A DNA stretch of 64,000 nt from Eudromia elegans (lineage: Eukaryota > Chordata > Aves > Tinamiformes > Tinamidae), in the NCBI GenBank assembly GCA_003342815.1, contig PTEX01000042.1, positions 862,653 to 926,652 on the forward strand, read 5' to 3'. The notes under the pieces were generated by a model, which worked only from the letters and a program-made list of their open reading frames with translations, did not search any database and was not told where the DNA came from. The position numbers and the translations under genes were made by a program. Of the stretch, positions 25,001-40,000 are shown piece by piece (within the stretch, counting starts at the first letter, position 1; each line of letters opens with the position of its first letter).

Positions 25001-28000
25001 CAAGGGGCTGGACTAGATGATCTCTAGAGGTCCTTTCCAACCTTAACCATTCTTTGATTCTATGTGGGACTGAAGGAAAGAAAGCATCAGGGAGCTTCTG
25101 TATTCTGGTGGCAAGGGAGCTTGTTTGGAAGGGCATAAAACCTGATTTGCAGATATTTTGGTCTAGATTGTTATTTATTTTGTGCCCAATTTCCATATGG
25201 CTTAGAGTATTTCCTTTCTCTTACATTCTGTGATGTCTGTTTAGTTTCTATGTTCTTCACTGCAGTCTGTCTTAACTGAATGCTTATACAAGCTTAGCAC
25301 AAAGTGTATTTGCAAAAGGAAATTGTTTTCAAAAAGTAATTTTCTGTGCTAACATTATGCCAAACACCTCTATTGCTACTACTCTTATGATTGTTTTGAA
25401 AATTATGCTAAAGGACTTAATGTAATCATTACTCCAGAGTGAAAAATAGCAGAAGTGTGAAAGGTTTGATTTCCCTGTAAGAAAGATATAATTTGAAATT
25501 ACTTTTAGCATAAGTATAATTTATATTATGTATTTTTATATTGCTTGCTTTTAAACAAAATTCAAACATATATAAATATTTGTAATATGGGATAGTGTCA
25601 CTTACATATGTATTTTTTATTACTGATATGGCTTTTATGTCAGTAATATTAAGAATAGAAACTAGCTGAAACCGTCAGTGTGCAAGACTTTACATTAAAA
25701 GGCAAGAATTGTCAAACAACAGTTGTCAAGCAATTGTCATTCATCATCATCTTGCAACTTCAGTGAATGCTGGGAGGGTCTTGCTGAGCTCCCTGGGACC
25801 TTTGCTGGTTCTTATGCATCCAGAAACCAAGAACTGTCCCATTTTTCTCCAAGATGTTAAGAGACTTTGTTTCATTCTGCCAGAGGTAAATCCTGATTGG
25901 AGATACTCGATCTGTAAAGTGTCAGGTTTGACAGCTATCATAATTTCACCTAATAAGTGTTTTGAAGATCCATGAAAAAGTCTAGATAATGCAGCTTCTG
26001 GCTATCCCCACAATTTAATCCAAGCATGCTATCCTACTTACCTTACTGGTAAGTAACAGAGAAATTAGAAAGCTCAGCTCCTTAGAACCAAGTAAGCTGG
26101 CTTGGTGGCTCTTTCTATTTCTTTGATCAGGAGAAATCACAGAAATTAAAGACATCAGTACCATTGCAACCTCCTGTAAAAACAGGGAGGCATATTAAAA
26201 CACAGGTTTTATTTTTCAATATTTAACCCATAGCAGTGTCTATTTTTTTTTTTTTTCAGAGGGTCTGCTTGTTCATATGTATTGTTGTCTTTGAAATGAA
26301 AAATAACTGCATGTGTATGTTCCTCTTTCTCTAAATTCTCCTGTGTTCTGAAAAAAGCAGTTAATCTACTGCAACTAATACAATAGCCAAGTTCCTGTAA
26401 ACATAGTCTATGCTAGATTGAAGAGTTGGCAGTGCCTGGTGATTAATAAGAGGGCAAATGAAAAATATGTTCTACATCTAAAGGGATATGGTGCCAACTG
26501 TATATAGGCTTTCTTTTTTATTTTCTTTGTACTGTTTAGAGGTCTCTATAATCTCAGTACATGCTGATTGGATATTATAGGCCTTTTAATCAGGCTAATT
26601 ATAAATATTACTTTTTTGGGGAAAATATAAACTCAGGATATTAAAAATATGGCTATCTACAGTTTCCAAACCGAGGAAAGTTGGTATTTTGTAGCAAGCT
26701 TAGTTTCCAGTGAATTCTTGATATGAGCAAATACGTTTACTGATTAACAAATAGTACAGAGAGAATCTGTTTGTACTGCATACATAGTAATCACTTGCAA
26801 ATGCTGGGTCAGTTTAAAAATGGAATTGTAAATGTTACCATTTAAAAATGGCATAGTTTTTATAATTGTGTAGCACACACTTTTCTTCTGAAAGATCATA
26901 CTTGTCACTTTAGGTCTGTCAGAGCTCCTATCAGATATAGATAGGAAAATTCTTCAGTGGATTCTGCAGTTAGAGGACGATGTGACTATTTCACATCATA
27001 TGATTTGTATGTGGCAATACAGTTTATTTTAAGACAATTCAAAAGCAGAGGTTGAAAGAAAAATCTTCTACTAGCAGTGAAATTAAAAATTCAATGAACA
27101 AGCTGGTGTCAAATGGCACAAGTAAAATAGTAATTGATTTTTATTAAGAATTGATTTTTGTTTCTAATGGGCAAAACTGAGAGGGCAGTTGGCTGGAAGC
27201 TGTCCTTTGTCTTTTTTCACTAGCTCAGTGTCACCTTGCTGCTTTGTCCCTGGGTCTTTAAATCCGTTTTCTTCCTTTGAAAGAGTTTTTCTCTAAGTAG
27301 GTCCAATTAAGAAGAAAAAGAAATCACTGTCTAGTCTAAGACTTTCCATTGTGAATATGTTTCTTGCCTAAAGATAATTTTTTTTATCAGTATAACTTGT
27401 GCTTTGACACATTGCTTATATTAATCTACTCCTGGGTTGCATGTGCTGTTTTGATGTGTGAGAGCGACTCTGGAAAGCACTTAGTGCTGTGAAGTGTATG
27501 TACTTTCTCCTGAATCTGAATACAGCTTTGCATCCTATATGAAAAGGATTGCATTTTTAAGTTCTCATAACTTCTTCTGAAGTAATTCAAGAGTGGAATC
27601 TCCATAGTGAAATTTTTTGGTACCAGCAGAGCTGATCGAGAGTTTGGATGCCCAAGTTGTTGTTTGTAATTCCAGTAACTAGATATATCTAGTCATCTGC
27701 TAAATAGCAGTGCGGCTGACTAAGAGTTGTAGAATTACAAAAGCAAATAAGAACTGTGCTAAGATTAGATTTTAGATTCTGTTTCCCATGACGATTATCA
27801 AACAGTGTACTACATAGTAACATCAGTGTTGTTGGCATTAAATATTTGAAGTAGTTTGAAGTTTTCTTCTATTCTGAATCAGAATGATGCCTAGGTTATT
27901 CAAATACTGTACATATACATGCTTTTCCTTCCAGGAAGGCCACAGGTATAAATTTGATCTGGTCATCTCATTCAAGCATCAAAACAAATTGTGAAACTTT

Positions 28001-31000
28001 CCCTAGGTATTTAGATGAATTTACTCTCTAATCTCACTAAATTTATACAGTTCTCAAGAGACAGTATTTTGAATAATCTGAATATGTTTTTAAACTGGAG
28101 ATTAAAATGCTTAGAACTGATGCTTGTTTGGTATCCTGACAAAATGTTCTATTTTCTCTGAGTACGAGCCATAGAACAAATCTCAAAAGAATAAAACTAT
28201 TTCTCATTACAAAATTCTACTCCAATTCAACAAGCTGAAAAAACTCTTTTCATATCTAGTCATATGCATTTTTGTTGCCTCAGCAACTAGGAAAAAAAAA
28301 AGATTACTGCAGGCCTGACCAAAAAGATGGAAATGGTCAATGGTCAGAAGTGAAAGCATAAAAAAAGTAAAAAACGCACTACCTTGCTGTTAACATGACT
28401 CTTTTTTGTGTGTGTGTACATGCAAATGCTTCACATTTATCCACATCTCAGACTTGTTTCTAAGTAGTGGTGCTCACCTTTCCAATAGGACAGTGATATT
28501 TTTTTTTTCTGTTGTGATTGTTCAGTTGTGACCCCCATCCCCTGTTGTCTTAGCAAGCAATGTGAAGACTCAGCAGAGGACTAACAGAAATTTCCTGCAG
28601 AAATGGATTCATATTACATATGTGGATAGGCTGCTTCAGCAGAGCTGAGGTTTCCCTTCTCCTCCTTCACCCTTGTCCTATAAACATATACTGAGACTTC
28701 TTATTTCCTAAACAGTATATGGAATGCCATTGTTATATATACTCAATGATTTACTTTCCATAATTAAAAAAAAAATCTGTTGAACAACAGCATGTTTTCT
28801 TATTCAGTATCTTAAATTACTCAGAATTGTTAATAAAATCCTGCATGCACGGAAAAGAGATTACTGTGTAAATTGGTTTCTGTGGATCACTCTTTTTCTA
28901 CTTAAATATATGTTGTGTGCATTACTCCCAATTTTACTGTGCCTTGTTCTGATATCAGGATTGTAAATGAATGAATGTGTGTGCACCAAAAGTAGAATTA
29001 TTTTAAACCACTGAAAAAAAGGACAAGTCAGTTTTTATATTAAAGAAGTAACTGATGTATATGGAAATCAACTAAAATTACTTTTGCTTTCATTATATTT
29101 GTATTCCATCTCCAGAGTATGTATTTTTGTGGGTTATTTTTGTTTTGACTATTAAAAGTTACTTCAGGAGCAAATGTAGTTTCAGTAACAGTACTTTATT
29201 ATTCATAGAGAGGAACTAGAGCATGAAGCAGTTTGTGAACTTTAGAATGTTTTTCTCAGTACAGCATTTCTTCAAAGGACAAAATAATGAAGCATAAATT
29301 AACAAACATCAGCTTGACTAAGTTTTTTTTTTCTTCTCTCCTTTTTTTATTTTTTTCTTCTTTCTTTCCTCACCATCTCCTTGTCTTCCTTCATTTCTTC
29401 CACATTATGCACCCAGATTGGTTCTTTCTTCTGTTTCCGACTACTTTGCAGCAATGTTTACTAATGATGTAAGGGAAGCAAGACAAGAAGAAATCAAGAT
29501 GGAAGGTGTGGAGCCAAATGCATTGTGGGCTCTGGTTCAATACGCATATACAGGTAATTAAATTGGGAAAACTGTCTAATAATTTGCCCTCATTTGAGCA
29601 TTAAAATCCATTGCTAGATTTCAGATGCTTTTTTAAACTATTTACATGATTTAACTCCTCATTTCATGAAAGAATTTTCATCCCTGCTCTTAACTGAGGC
29701 AATCTGATTAGGATGTATTTTCTCTAATTACCTGAGTATTTCAGATGTGTTGTAACTGACAAAAAAAAATTATTAAGATTCCATTTTCTTTCATCATTAT
29801 AGGCACTGATTTTGGAAAGCTGGTTGTCTGTGCTGAGAATGATGTTTTCCAAACCCTATGATCTATTGAATAATCTGTAAATAATTCCGTTGCATGTGAA
29901 TTTTGAGAGCTTGAAAATGATGAAAGTGCAAATGTGATCTGTTCTTTTTATTATTGTTTCTAGGTCGTCTTGAATTAAAAGAAGATAACATTGAGTGCCT
30001 GTTATCTACAGCTTGCCTTCTTCAGCTCTCTCAGGTTGTAGAAGCGTGCTGCAAATTCCTAATGAAGCAGCTTCACCCATCCAACTGCCTTGGAATCCGA
30101 TCTTTTGCTGATGCACAGGGTTGCACTGACTTGCACAAGGTGGCTCACAATTACACTATGGTATGTTTTTATTTTAAGCATCATCTATTTTTTTTAGTAA
30201 GAAAATGAGAGAACGTCAGTCTGAATAAAATGCTATTCTTTTCCCTCCAGAAAACTACGAACACTTTCCAAGCAAGAACACATGTTTATTCCCATACTGA
30301 GAAATGACAAAATAATGATAAAGTTGCTGGTTTAGAGCTGGAAGAAAATAGGCATGCGTTTACAGTTTCTTAGCCATAATGGGATTGTGTGATATGCTTT
30401 CAATAATGTCATTCAAAAGCTAGCTCTTATTTCTGGCAGTTGGGAATTACAAATGCAGCAAATGGGCAAGCTGCCATCATCCAGTCCAAATTCAGAAACT
30501 GGAGAAAAAAAAAAAATTGTCCTTTTCAGTAAGGAATTGCAGAAATCAGGTTCTGAGTTGCACGTAGGGTTTGAATGTGGAAATTCGTCAATATAGATTC
30601 TGCTTTATCATCTGTTCGTAATGTGAAATCAGCAAGATATCAAAGAATATGATCTTGGACTATCCAGTATAAGGCTAGATACAGATTTGCAAGAGAGATT
30701 TTTGAGTTCGTTTAGAGAATGACTGACCTACGGATTAATTAAATCTCTTTTTTTAATAGCTATTCCCTTTTTTTTTCTCCCATCCTTCTAAACCCATCCC
30801 TTAATTTAAAATGTCAATACTTCTCAAAAGAACGTTTTTAGTAAAAGTCATCAGAAGAAATCAGGAGTATCTCTAAGGCAAGTCAGTTCATCCAAGCTTT
30901 GCAGGGGTTTGTGAGGTATTTTTCTGTTTACTTGATGAAATTTCACCTGGTTGCTTGAGCTCTCAGGGCCTGAACTAGGGCATGTAGATATTGCATAAGA

Positions 31001-34000
31001 GACATGGGAATTAAGGTGGTACTTAATTTGTTTGAATGGCATTGCATTGCCATTAAATGTTTGGCTTAGATCCAAGCACCATAATCCAAGCAGTCTTGTA
31101 ATTACAATTAGAAATCCATGGGTTGTCCTCTTACTTTCTAAATGTTTGCTGATTTAGAAACTGCAGGGGTGGGATGTTATTTGACTGCTTTGTTTGTTTT
31201 TGATTCCTCTTGGCTTAAAATAACTCGGTTTAGTATGAAAGCAGTTTAAAGTAGCTATTTTTGTGCTATGATATCGTGTTTTTTACTAATGGCTGGATCT
31301 CTGCTCTATTTGAAATTGTAATTATGCTGAAGTTTACCAGTCAATAAATTATATTCAGTTTGTAATTGAATATTTCTGTTCTTGACTTTCATTATTACTC
31401 AATCATAGATGAGGAGAGATCACAAGTACAAATAGTGAAGTGCTAGTGAAGCTGTAAAGATGAATGCATTTTATACTTTTGTGGAATATTAGAATTAATA
31501 ATGAAAAAGACTGTAATAATAAAGGGAGCCTCCTTCCTTTGACCAGCCTGTTCTTTCTCAGAATGTTCTGCTCTGTGTTCTGTCCATTATAAACTTTTTT
31601 AATAGAATAAGATGATCAGCATAGTAGCAAATGCTAGACACTTGAAAAGTAAGTGCTAGAGATTTTATTTTGACCTGCAAATCCTGACAATTGTGGGAGA
31701 AAGTGGTGTTGAACTTTGATAGCCATTCTGTTATGATACCTTGTCTTCCTTTTGTTCAGGCCACAGGAAAATAGTTTTGTGCCTTTTGACCATTGTTTAC
31801 TTCAGTGGCAAATTTGTTGCTCTTAAGTCTTTGATATGAATGAAATTTACATTAGTTGGATTTTAAAAAACATTTTCAAAACTAATCAGTTGTGCTACAT
31901 GAATTCTTCCTACGGCCTCTTTTAATGTTGTTCAGTTCCGACAGAGACATGAAATTGAATTTTACTAATGATGAGTAATAGAAGCAGCTTCCTTAGTTTG
32001 AAACGAATGTTGCTATAGAAACTACATAGAATTATAGTGCAATTGAATCTCCAAGTAAAATAAAACTCCAAGAAATTCTATTTGTTCGAGGTGTTTGAAA
32101 GTAGAAAATGTTTAACAGTAAGAAATGTTAGCTACTTAATGTTCTTTCCATTAAGAAATATTAGACTATTGGTTGAACACACCTGTAGCACCTGTAAATT
32201 CTATTAAAACCACAAATTACCTATATGATGCAAATATAGTGCATACAGTGCATATTTTACATCATTTCTATGTAACTTTGTCCCACTTTAAACACTGGAA
32301 ATTTAAAGTAATTAATGAGATATTTTAGTTTGCATACATTATTTTCTATTCCTTTGACAAAGAGGAAATTTTCAAGGTTGTCAAGGCAGGTCAGTTCTTT
32401 GAGACTTGCAAATTTAATAAATTTTGAAAAATTCTTAGGATGTTTTAAATTAAACATGAAATAATGAGGTAAATGATTTTGGATGCAATGCTGTATGAAA
32501 ATGCTGTATGTACTTGATTTTTTTTAAAGAATTGAGGATGTAAAATACAGTTGGCAAAATCATGATCTGTGTCTGAGTAAAGATATCTTTCAAACAAAGA
32601 CTATCCTGTTTGCTTTTTTGCTGGGATCATATAACTATGAATTTATTTTAATAGACTAGCCAGAAGGGTCTCTATTCACTTGAATTCATAAAGCCTTTTC
32701 AAACATAGGGCTTTTCTTTGCACTCTAACATAACGCCTACTGGTTGTCTTCAGCATCAAAAGAAACATCTATTTTTGATATCTTGTTTGCTTGAGAACAG
32801 TTGATGGTTTACCTTGGAAAGCTAGAAAAAGCTTCAAGTCACTTTTCCACAAAGGAAAAAGGAAACTTCAGATGAGCAAAAGTTAGCCCATGCTATTTTC
32901 AGAACTTGAAATATCTGAGTGAGTAGGGAGATAAGTATCAGCAGCTTTTCCAGTAGCTGAATTTTGAACTTTTCTTGCTTACAACCTCAACAAGAAAAAA
33001 TGCAGACTTCCTAAACATAAAATGTGATAGTGTGTGACTCAGATGCTAATTAGACAGATTTATAATCTTTTTCTTGGAGCTTTTTGTGCTTTTAAAGCAA
33101 AATGAAGGGCCATGCTGGTGTTCATCATAATTCTTCAGAAATACACGAGCAATGATCAAAATGTTACACAATTCAGATAACGCTGATTTTGTAGTTTCCA
33201 TGTTTTCTCAGCATGAGCAATTGCCTTTTGCAAGAAGAAAGGCTTGAAGAGGAGGTCAGTCACAGAAACTAGTAGTTCTGCACAAGAACAGGCAGGTTTG
33301 GGACTTGGTTTTTCTTGTAGAGCAGGAGTTGAGCAGCAAAATCATGACAATATGGAGCTCAAAATTTGGGAGGATGGAGGATGAAGCAGAGATGAATATG
33401 CTTTTTAATACTTTTTTCTCCCAGCAGCCACAGTAGTTTACTTATTGGGGAGAGACATATCCAGGAAAGAGTTGAAAATTTTCAGTATTTTCATCCATGA
33501 AGGGACGTATTCAAAGGCCATGTTAATGTGTAAAATAAGGAATTTATGTTCCTGAAATTGCACCCCAAAATACTGGGAGGTCAATTATCTTTGACTTTGA
33601 AAGTACCCATTCCCCTTTTTTTTTTTTTTTTTTGTGGTTTTAGTTCTGCCTGCCAGTAAAAGTCATTGCTACATTGATGCGATTTGAAGAGGTTCCTGGA
33701 TGCTCCCTAAGCCATTTGGGAATCCAGAAAATNGGCAGAGAGGGGGCAATCTGCAGTACAGGTACCTGAAACCAGGTAAGCACCCACCAAGAGCCCTGGG
33801 CTGGTTCATCGCTAAGCACTGCAACCAAAGCTGGCTTAAAGGGAATGGCTGTTGTCTTATGTTCATCTGACCTTACTAGTTTTATAGGAGGTCAGATACC
33901 TCAGCTCTAAGAAGTTCTTAGCAAATCTAAAGAAAACTGGTAGCAGCCAGAAGATGACAAAATTGCACTCCCTGTTTGTTCTGCTTCAGAGTAGATGAGT

Positions 34001-37000
34001 CATGCATCTTTGGCTGTTCAGTTGCGCAGGTTCAGGATTTAGACAGAGCTCTGTGGTTAGGAGCTTCCTCTTGCATTTCTGTGTACCATTCTTCTTGGCC
34101 TGTGCGTTTTCTGGTTACACTCACTTGGTATTAAGGAGCCTTATTATCTAACTGGATTCCATTTTGAGAAATAAGCACTACCTGAAAATGAGGATCATGG
34201 CCTGTATATCTTATTTGTACTTAATTTTTTTTCCTCTACCGAGGCCAAGACAGAACTCTCGTTAGGAATGTCAGCATTATTCTCTGCAGCGGCTGGATGG
34301 GGTAGTGGGTGGAGCTGAGCTTTGATTTGAGTGAGGGATGCTATTGTGGGTGGCTTTAGCTAGTGCATAAAACCAGGCCAGGGTCCTTTACCTGATATTC
34401 AGGGAGGGAACTACTTTTTTAACTTTATGACCAGAAAAGAGGGGACTGAAAATACAGACAGTTTGTTCTCTGAAATATCCTATTCTTCCACAGAGTATTC
34501 CTATAAGAAGANGCAAATCAAAGTCTAATGAGGAGGTTAAGAATGATAGGAGATGCACTGGCTCCTCCTTGTTGTCTTCAGAATCCCTACCTGTAGAGGA
34601 AGAGGAACTGTCGGATTCTGATTATAGAAGTTCCCAGACCTAGGCCTGTATGGCTCTGTTCCCACTGGAATGCTTTGATGCTGTGCTCAAAAGGAGTCTC
34701 TGCTCTAAAAATAGAATGGGAGCAAGAGGAAGTTAAATTTGTTCCCTTCAGAAACCAATTGTCTGGGAAAAAAAAAAAAGAAGGAAAATCAGGCTTTTTT
34801 AAAAAATGTGCTACAGCTGTTGAAGAGATTAAATCCTATTGAAAAAAAACTTTCTGGAGAAGATTCCTGAGTGACTCATGTAAGATCATCTCACCATTGT
34901 CTTCAGAGATAAAAAAAACTTTTCATCCAATTGGTTTCTTCTTCCCCTCTCTGTCAGCTGGATAGAAAATACAAAAGATTTAAGTTAGTAAGTGTTGAAT
35001 TTTCTCTATCTCAATGTGTGCTGACCATTTATTCAGGAAAACTAAATGCATAGCTCCAGCTTGCAATTGCTGCAAAATACATTCAAAACATAAAGTGAAA
35101 ACAACTCAGTGAAATTTGAATTTCTTTTAACTGCATGTTTGAGCCCTGGAAAAAATTTTGATTGTTTTTCAACTTCAGTTTTGCTCCTAAGCACTCAATG
35201 ACAGCATTAAAGGAAGAGGGGAAAAAAAAAAAAAAAAGCATGGGTGGTGCTGCTGTAACTGATATGGACTTTTCACTGTTTCTAATTCCTGTGTTTGCTC
35301 ATTGTCTGAACTTCCATTTTGTAAGACAGAGATAAAATAAAGAGGAAAAGACAATTCTATTTCCTTTCTAATGTGTTAGAGCTTTCACTCAGAAAGATTA
35401 TGTCTGTAGGCAATTTGAATCCTTTAATAGGAAAGCTTTTCAGATGTTAAAGTTTTCCTTTTGGATTCAGGAACACGCAGTTATGCCCACAGGAAATACT
35501 TTCATATGATTCCCTGTGTTGAACTCCACAGTTATCTCTAGAGTTACAACACATGTAAAATGCACTGTTTTGCTACTTACTAGTTTTTTGCTCTTTGCTT
35601 AGCCTTGTTTGGTTTGTTAGTATTTGGGGGGGTACTGACCTAACTTTAAATGAAATGATTAGACTAATAAAGAGATATTACCTGCTTGCTTTATCATTAG
35701 TGTTCTCTGCATATGAAATGTCAAATTGTGCTATATGTTTTTGTTGCTGTTTTTTATTCCAAGTTTGTACTTGTTTTGCAGTGCAGGTTCTGCTTCTGCT
35801 CTCAGGTTTCTTATTTTCATTGGTGGTGTTTTATATTTTTATTTTTTTAAATTTTGAAATCCTATTTTTTCCATGTAGCTGCATCTTATTTACTGTTTTT
35901 TCATTAATGTGCAATTCTGTTTTGATATTGTTAAACTAAATCAGTCAGTATTTTCTTTAGTTAGTCCTAATCTGTGGACCTAATGTCCTTCATCCTGCAG
36001 GTGTTTTGGGGGTATGTATTGTTGAACAGCAAAAATGAAATTCAATTTGGCTACCTAGCAATCAACGCTATTTACTCTACTGAATTTAATACTGATTTAT
36101 TACTATAAAGTTACTTTGAACCTGGAGGAGAAGGCCATTGTTTTTTGAGCTGTCGAAGTATAAGAACATGCGGTTCATAAATTGCTTTTACTTGCCTTTT
36201 CTTTGCTGCCTTGTAAAGGTGTATGGGGAAAGAGGTTAGACATCATTTCACCCTTTTGTGTTACATTCCAAAAAATCATTCAGGCTTCTCACCATAAGCT
36301 CATAGTGCTTATCACGTTTCCATATACTTTTCTAATATTTTTGTCACAGTTCATGAGAATCCTTACAGAATATTCTGCAAGTCCGGCTTTAGAAGTAACG
36401 TGATATAAATGTCAGAAATGTTGTGTGTGTGTATATATATATGTGTGTGTGTATATAAATATATATATATTTATATTTCTGACTTTGAAGTAAGGATTTA
36501 TTGCTGGAAATGACAGTATGAAAATTAGAAGATGGATTTTTATCAAAATAAGTCTCACTAATAAAGCAAAGTGTGTACAATATTGTGGATCCTTTGTATC
36601 TTTTGCTCCCCTGTCAGTTTATCAGATCAACTGTATAAAACATATAAAGTACTAAAATAAACTTAAAAGTACCTGCTAAATGTCAAAATGAAGTTTTTAG
36701 TGTTGTTTATTTCCTCTGGAAACTTAAAATATTGTGTTTTAGTATAGTAGTAATAGAAAAACTTACAAATATCCTCAGTATGTGTAGTATACTCTGCTCT
36801 TTTTTGGCAAAGCATTTTACATTGTATTCTCTGTATTATACATCAAGTGCAAACAATTCTATTCTCCATAATTTGGAAAGAATTTCTTCCAATTGCAGTG
36901 CTTACATGAACAACCCCACAACTCATTGCTCATGCAATTCCATGCACTTCTCCCCCATTTGTTTTAGCACATCTGCCTGTGAGGCCACGTAATAAATAGA

Positions 37001-40000
37001 GTTGGGAAATGATCAGGATTAAAAATAACTCTGCAGATTTTTCTCTCCCAGGTCAGTTTGCTGGCACAACTGAGAGGTATCATGAAGGAGGGACAAGTGG
37101 GAAGGATGCAATAGGAACTTCATAAGAGACTATCTACAAATGTTGTCATTGTATTAAAAATACTTTTCCTTTTTTCAGGAAAATTTCATGGAAGTAATTA
37201 GAAACCAGGAATTCCTATTACTGCCAGCCACTGAAATTGCAAAGCTTTTAGCAAGTGATGATATGAATATTCCTAATGAAGAAACTATACTGAATGCACT
37301 GCTTACATGGGTTCGACACGATTTGGAACAGAGAAGGAAAGATCTCAGTAATCTCCTGGCTTACATTAGACTGCCTCTGCTTGCTCCACAGGTAGATCAT
37401 TCAGTTCCTTTCTAGTTTATACCATGGTCATCATGGACATGCCTCCTGTATCTTGTTACACACTGTGACAAATAGCAAGAGCTGCATTTGAGAAGATTTG
37501 GCATCAGTCAGGACACAAGAGCTGGTAGGAAGATTTCCTGGGTTTGAGATTAGGAAATGCAGTTTGAAGAAATTGAGTGACTTTTTCTTCTTTTTTCTCC
37601 CCCTCCATAAGCCTTGGTAAAGCATCTTCAGGTACTTTTTGTACTTACCAATCAGTCACTAGTTTTTCCTAGGCAGTTCCATGTGCTGCTGCGAAAGACA
37701 GGAGCTAGGTGGTGTTTAGATAATAGTTGTGCGTGGCAGTTAGCAGAATGGCTGCTCTTGATAGTCACGTGTAAGGTGGGCATAGAATCATAGAATGCCT
37801 AAGGTTGGAAGGGACCTCTAGAGGATGGTGTTTATCATGTGATAGCAGACGTGTAACAGATAGCAGGTTTGATTTCCTTGTGCTAGCTTTCCTTGCTGGA
37901 CCTTCATTAGTAATATTTAACACTTATATGAAGTCAAAGGACTTTGAGTTAGTTTTCAGCTTGTAAAGTGAGAATTACCTATATTAAATGAGAAAAAAAA
38001 AAGACCTTTTATGAAACCTAAATAGTAAGTAGATTTCCTTCTGGAGTTTCATGCTTTCACAGTGACAAATGACAAACGCAACATTCTGTCCATTGCCACC
38101 AATCCTGTATCCTCTAACTGACTAGAAGGATTCACCAGCATTTTAGTATTAGTTTTTATATGTTGATTATTCTATATGAAACAGCAGGGTTTTCTCCTTT
38201 GAGATCCTGATTTTGTAACTCACTTCTTCTGGAAATACAGTATAGTTTGTCTGTTGACCTGCAGGAAATCACTGTTTTGCTCAGTATTTAATTTTTTGGT
38301 AATTAAGTACAAAATTCTGTAACCACGTCATTATTCCCTTTATTTTAATTGACTGTAATGGAAACATTTTAGAAACTGAAAGAAGAAGTATGTAATGAAG
38401 TTAAATTAGCCCATTCAACAACTTACTAGGAAAATATCAGATAGAAACAGAAAAGCAGTATTGTATTTATTACTTTAATTTTCCATGTCTTTCCAGATAT
38501 TCCTATTATTTCTGTATTTCTAATTTCATGTTTTCCTTTTGTCTTTTTGTTACTTCCTTTAACAAATGAAAGCGTTAAAGCTGTGATCTTAATGCACCAA
38601 TTAGTAATTAAGTTCAAGTGCCCAAAAGAGTCTCAACATGTTTTCAGAATTATGTTTTCCTTCATGACCACATGACATTAAGCCATGCGACAGCAGACAC
38701 AGGATAATGAAAAGGTTTCCAATTTTATGGTTGGAGGATCAAAGCTATTTGAGAGAAATGAGGTCCGAAAATTGAACAACTTGCTGCAATCAATAATGAT
38801 GTAAGAAGATATGTACGGAATACTAGGTTAATACACTTAAAAAAAAAATCTTCAGGAAATACTATGGTACAGGCAGAAAACAATATAACAAGTCATTGAT
38901 TATCTTTTTTGGCATGTCTTTGTACAGAATGTTTTATTTTGTGTAATAAAATTTCATCTCCTTGTTAATGCTAGAAGCATCCTAAATCTCTGATAAAATG
39001 ACAATTAATTCATCTCTGATAAACAGAAGAAAAGGATGATAAAGCAATTCACAAGTTACAAGATGGGTTCAGTTTCATTTTAGTCAAAAAGTACTTACTT
39101 AGTACTAATAGCTTAGTCAGCTAACCTATTAGTCAGCTAAGCTGTAATAGTCAGTGCTAAAAGTACTATTTAATTTAGTATTTGCATCTGATTTTACTTT
39201 TGCTCTTCATCAGGTTTCCAGTGAGTACAACTTTATGCTAATGTGTCATTTATAAATGTTCCCTTATAAATATTTTAGTGCAAGTTGCTACATAAATAAT
39301 ACCTGAAAAATAGCATCTGTGATAAAGTCCAGTTTAGGATAGTAGTAATTCACTGATTCTCCAGACTGAATGGAGTTTTATGGTATTGCATGCTGACAGC
39401 GCAGCCCTTGAGTTTACTATTTCGTAATCCTGAAGTGGCACTATGAAATGGTCAAAGCAGTAAGTGGTGCCTTGTGTCTAGAGAAAAATTAATGAGATGT
39501 ACTGAAAGCAGGGAATGAATGTTAGGTTCCCACTGGTAACATCCATAACATTTTAAATATGGTGTTTTAAATAGAATCAAAACATTAACCAATCATAGAA
39601 GTATTGAAAAAGCCAGCCTGAGTTTCCTTGAAAACCTGTACTGAAGGATTCTTTTCTTTTTTTTTTTTTTTTTTAAATTCTCTTTATATCTGTTAATTCC
39701 ATTTTCTGTCATTGTTTCTGTGGATTTGCCTGATGCAGAGGTGTCAGGCTGAGCAGCAGCTAATTATCTGCCTGTCTTGTGGAATCATGGGTGTGATTTT
39801 GGCAGCCTTTTACACCTGAACAGTTTTCAGCAAGGCTGTACACACTGCAGTAGTGCAGCTATTTCATCATCAATTTCTTCAGTAATCCTGATGCTTAATG
39901 TCACAGCATTTTTGTACTTGTTACTGCTGGGCAGCTGATGCTCACAATGTGCATGAATTTTGTGATTAAAAGTGCGAGGCATTTGCCTCTTTCTAGTTGT

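Noticed and set aside
35595-35939. 114-codon hydrophobic frame in KLHL5 intron 4
   Set aside because: F/L/C-rich translation of T-rich intron DNA, no splice or homology support.
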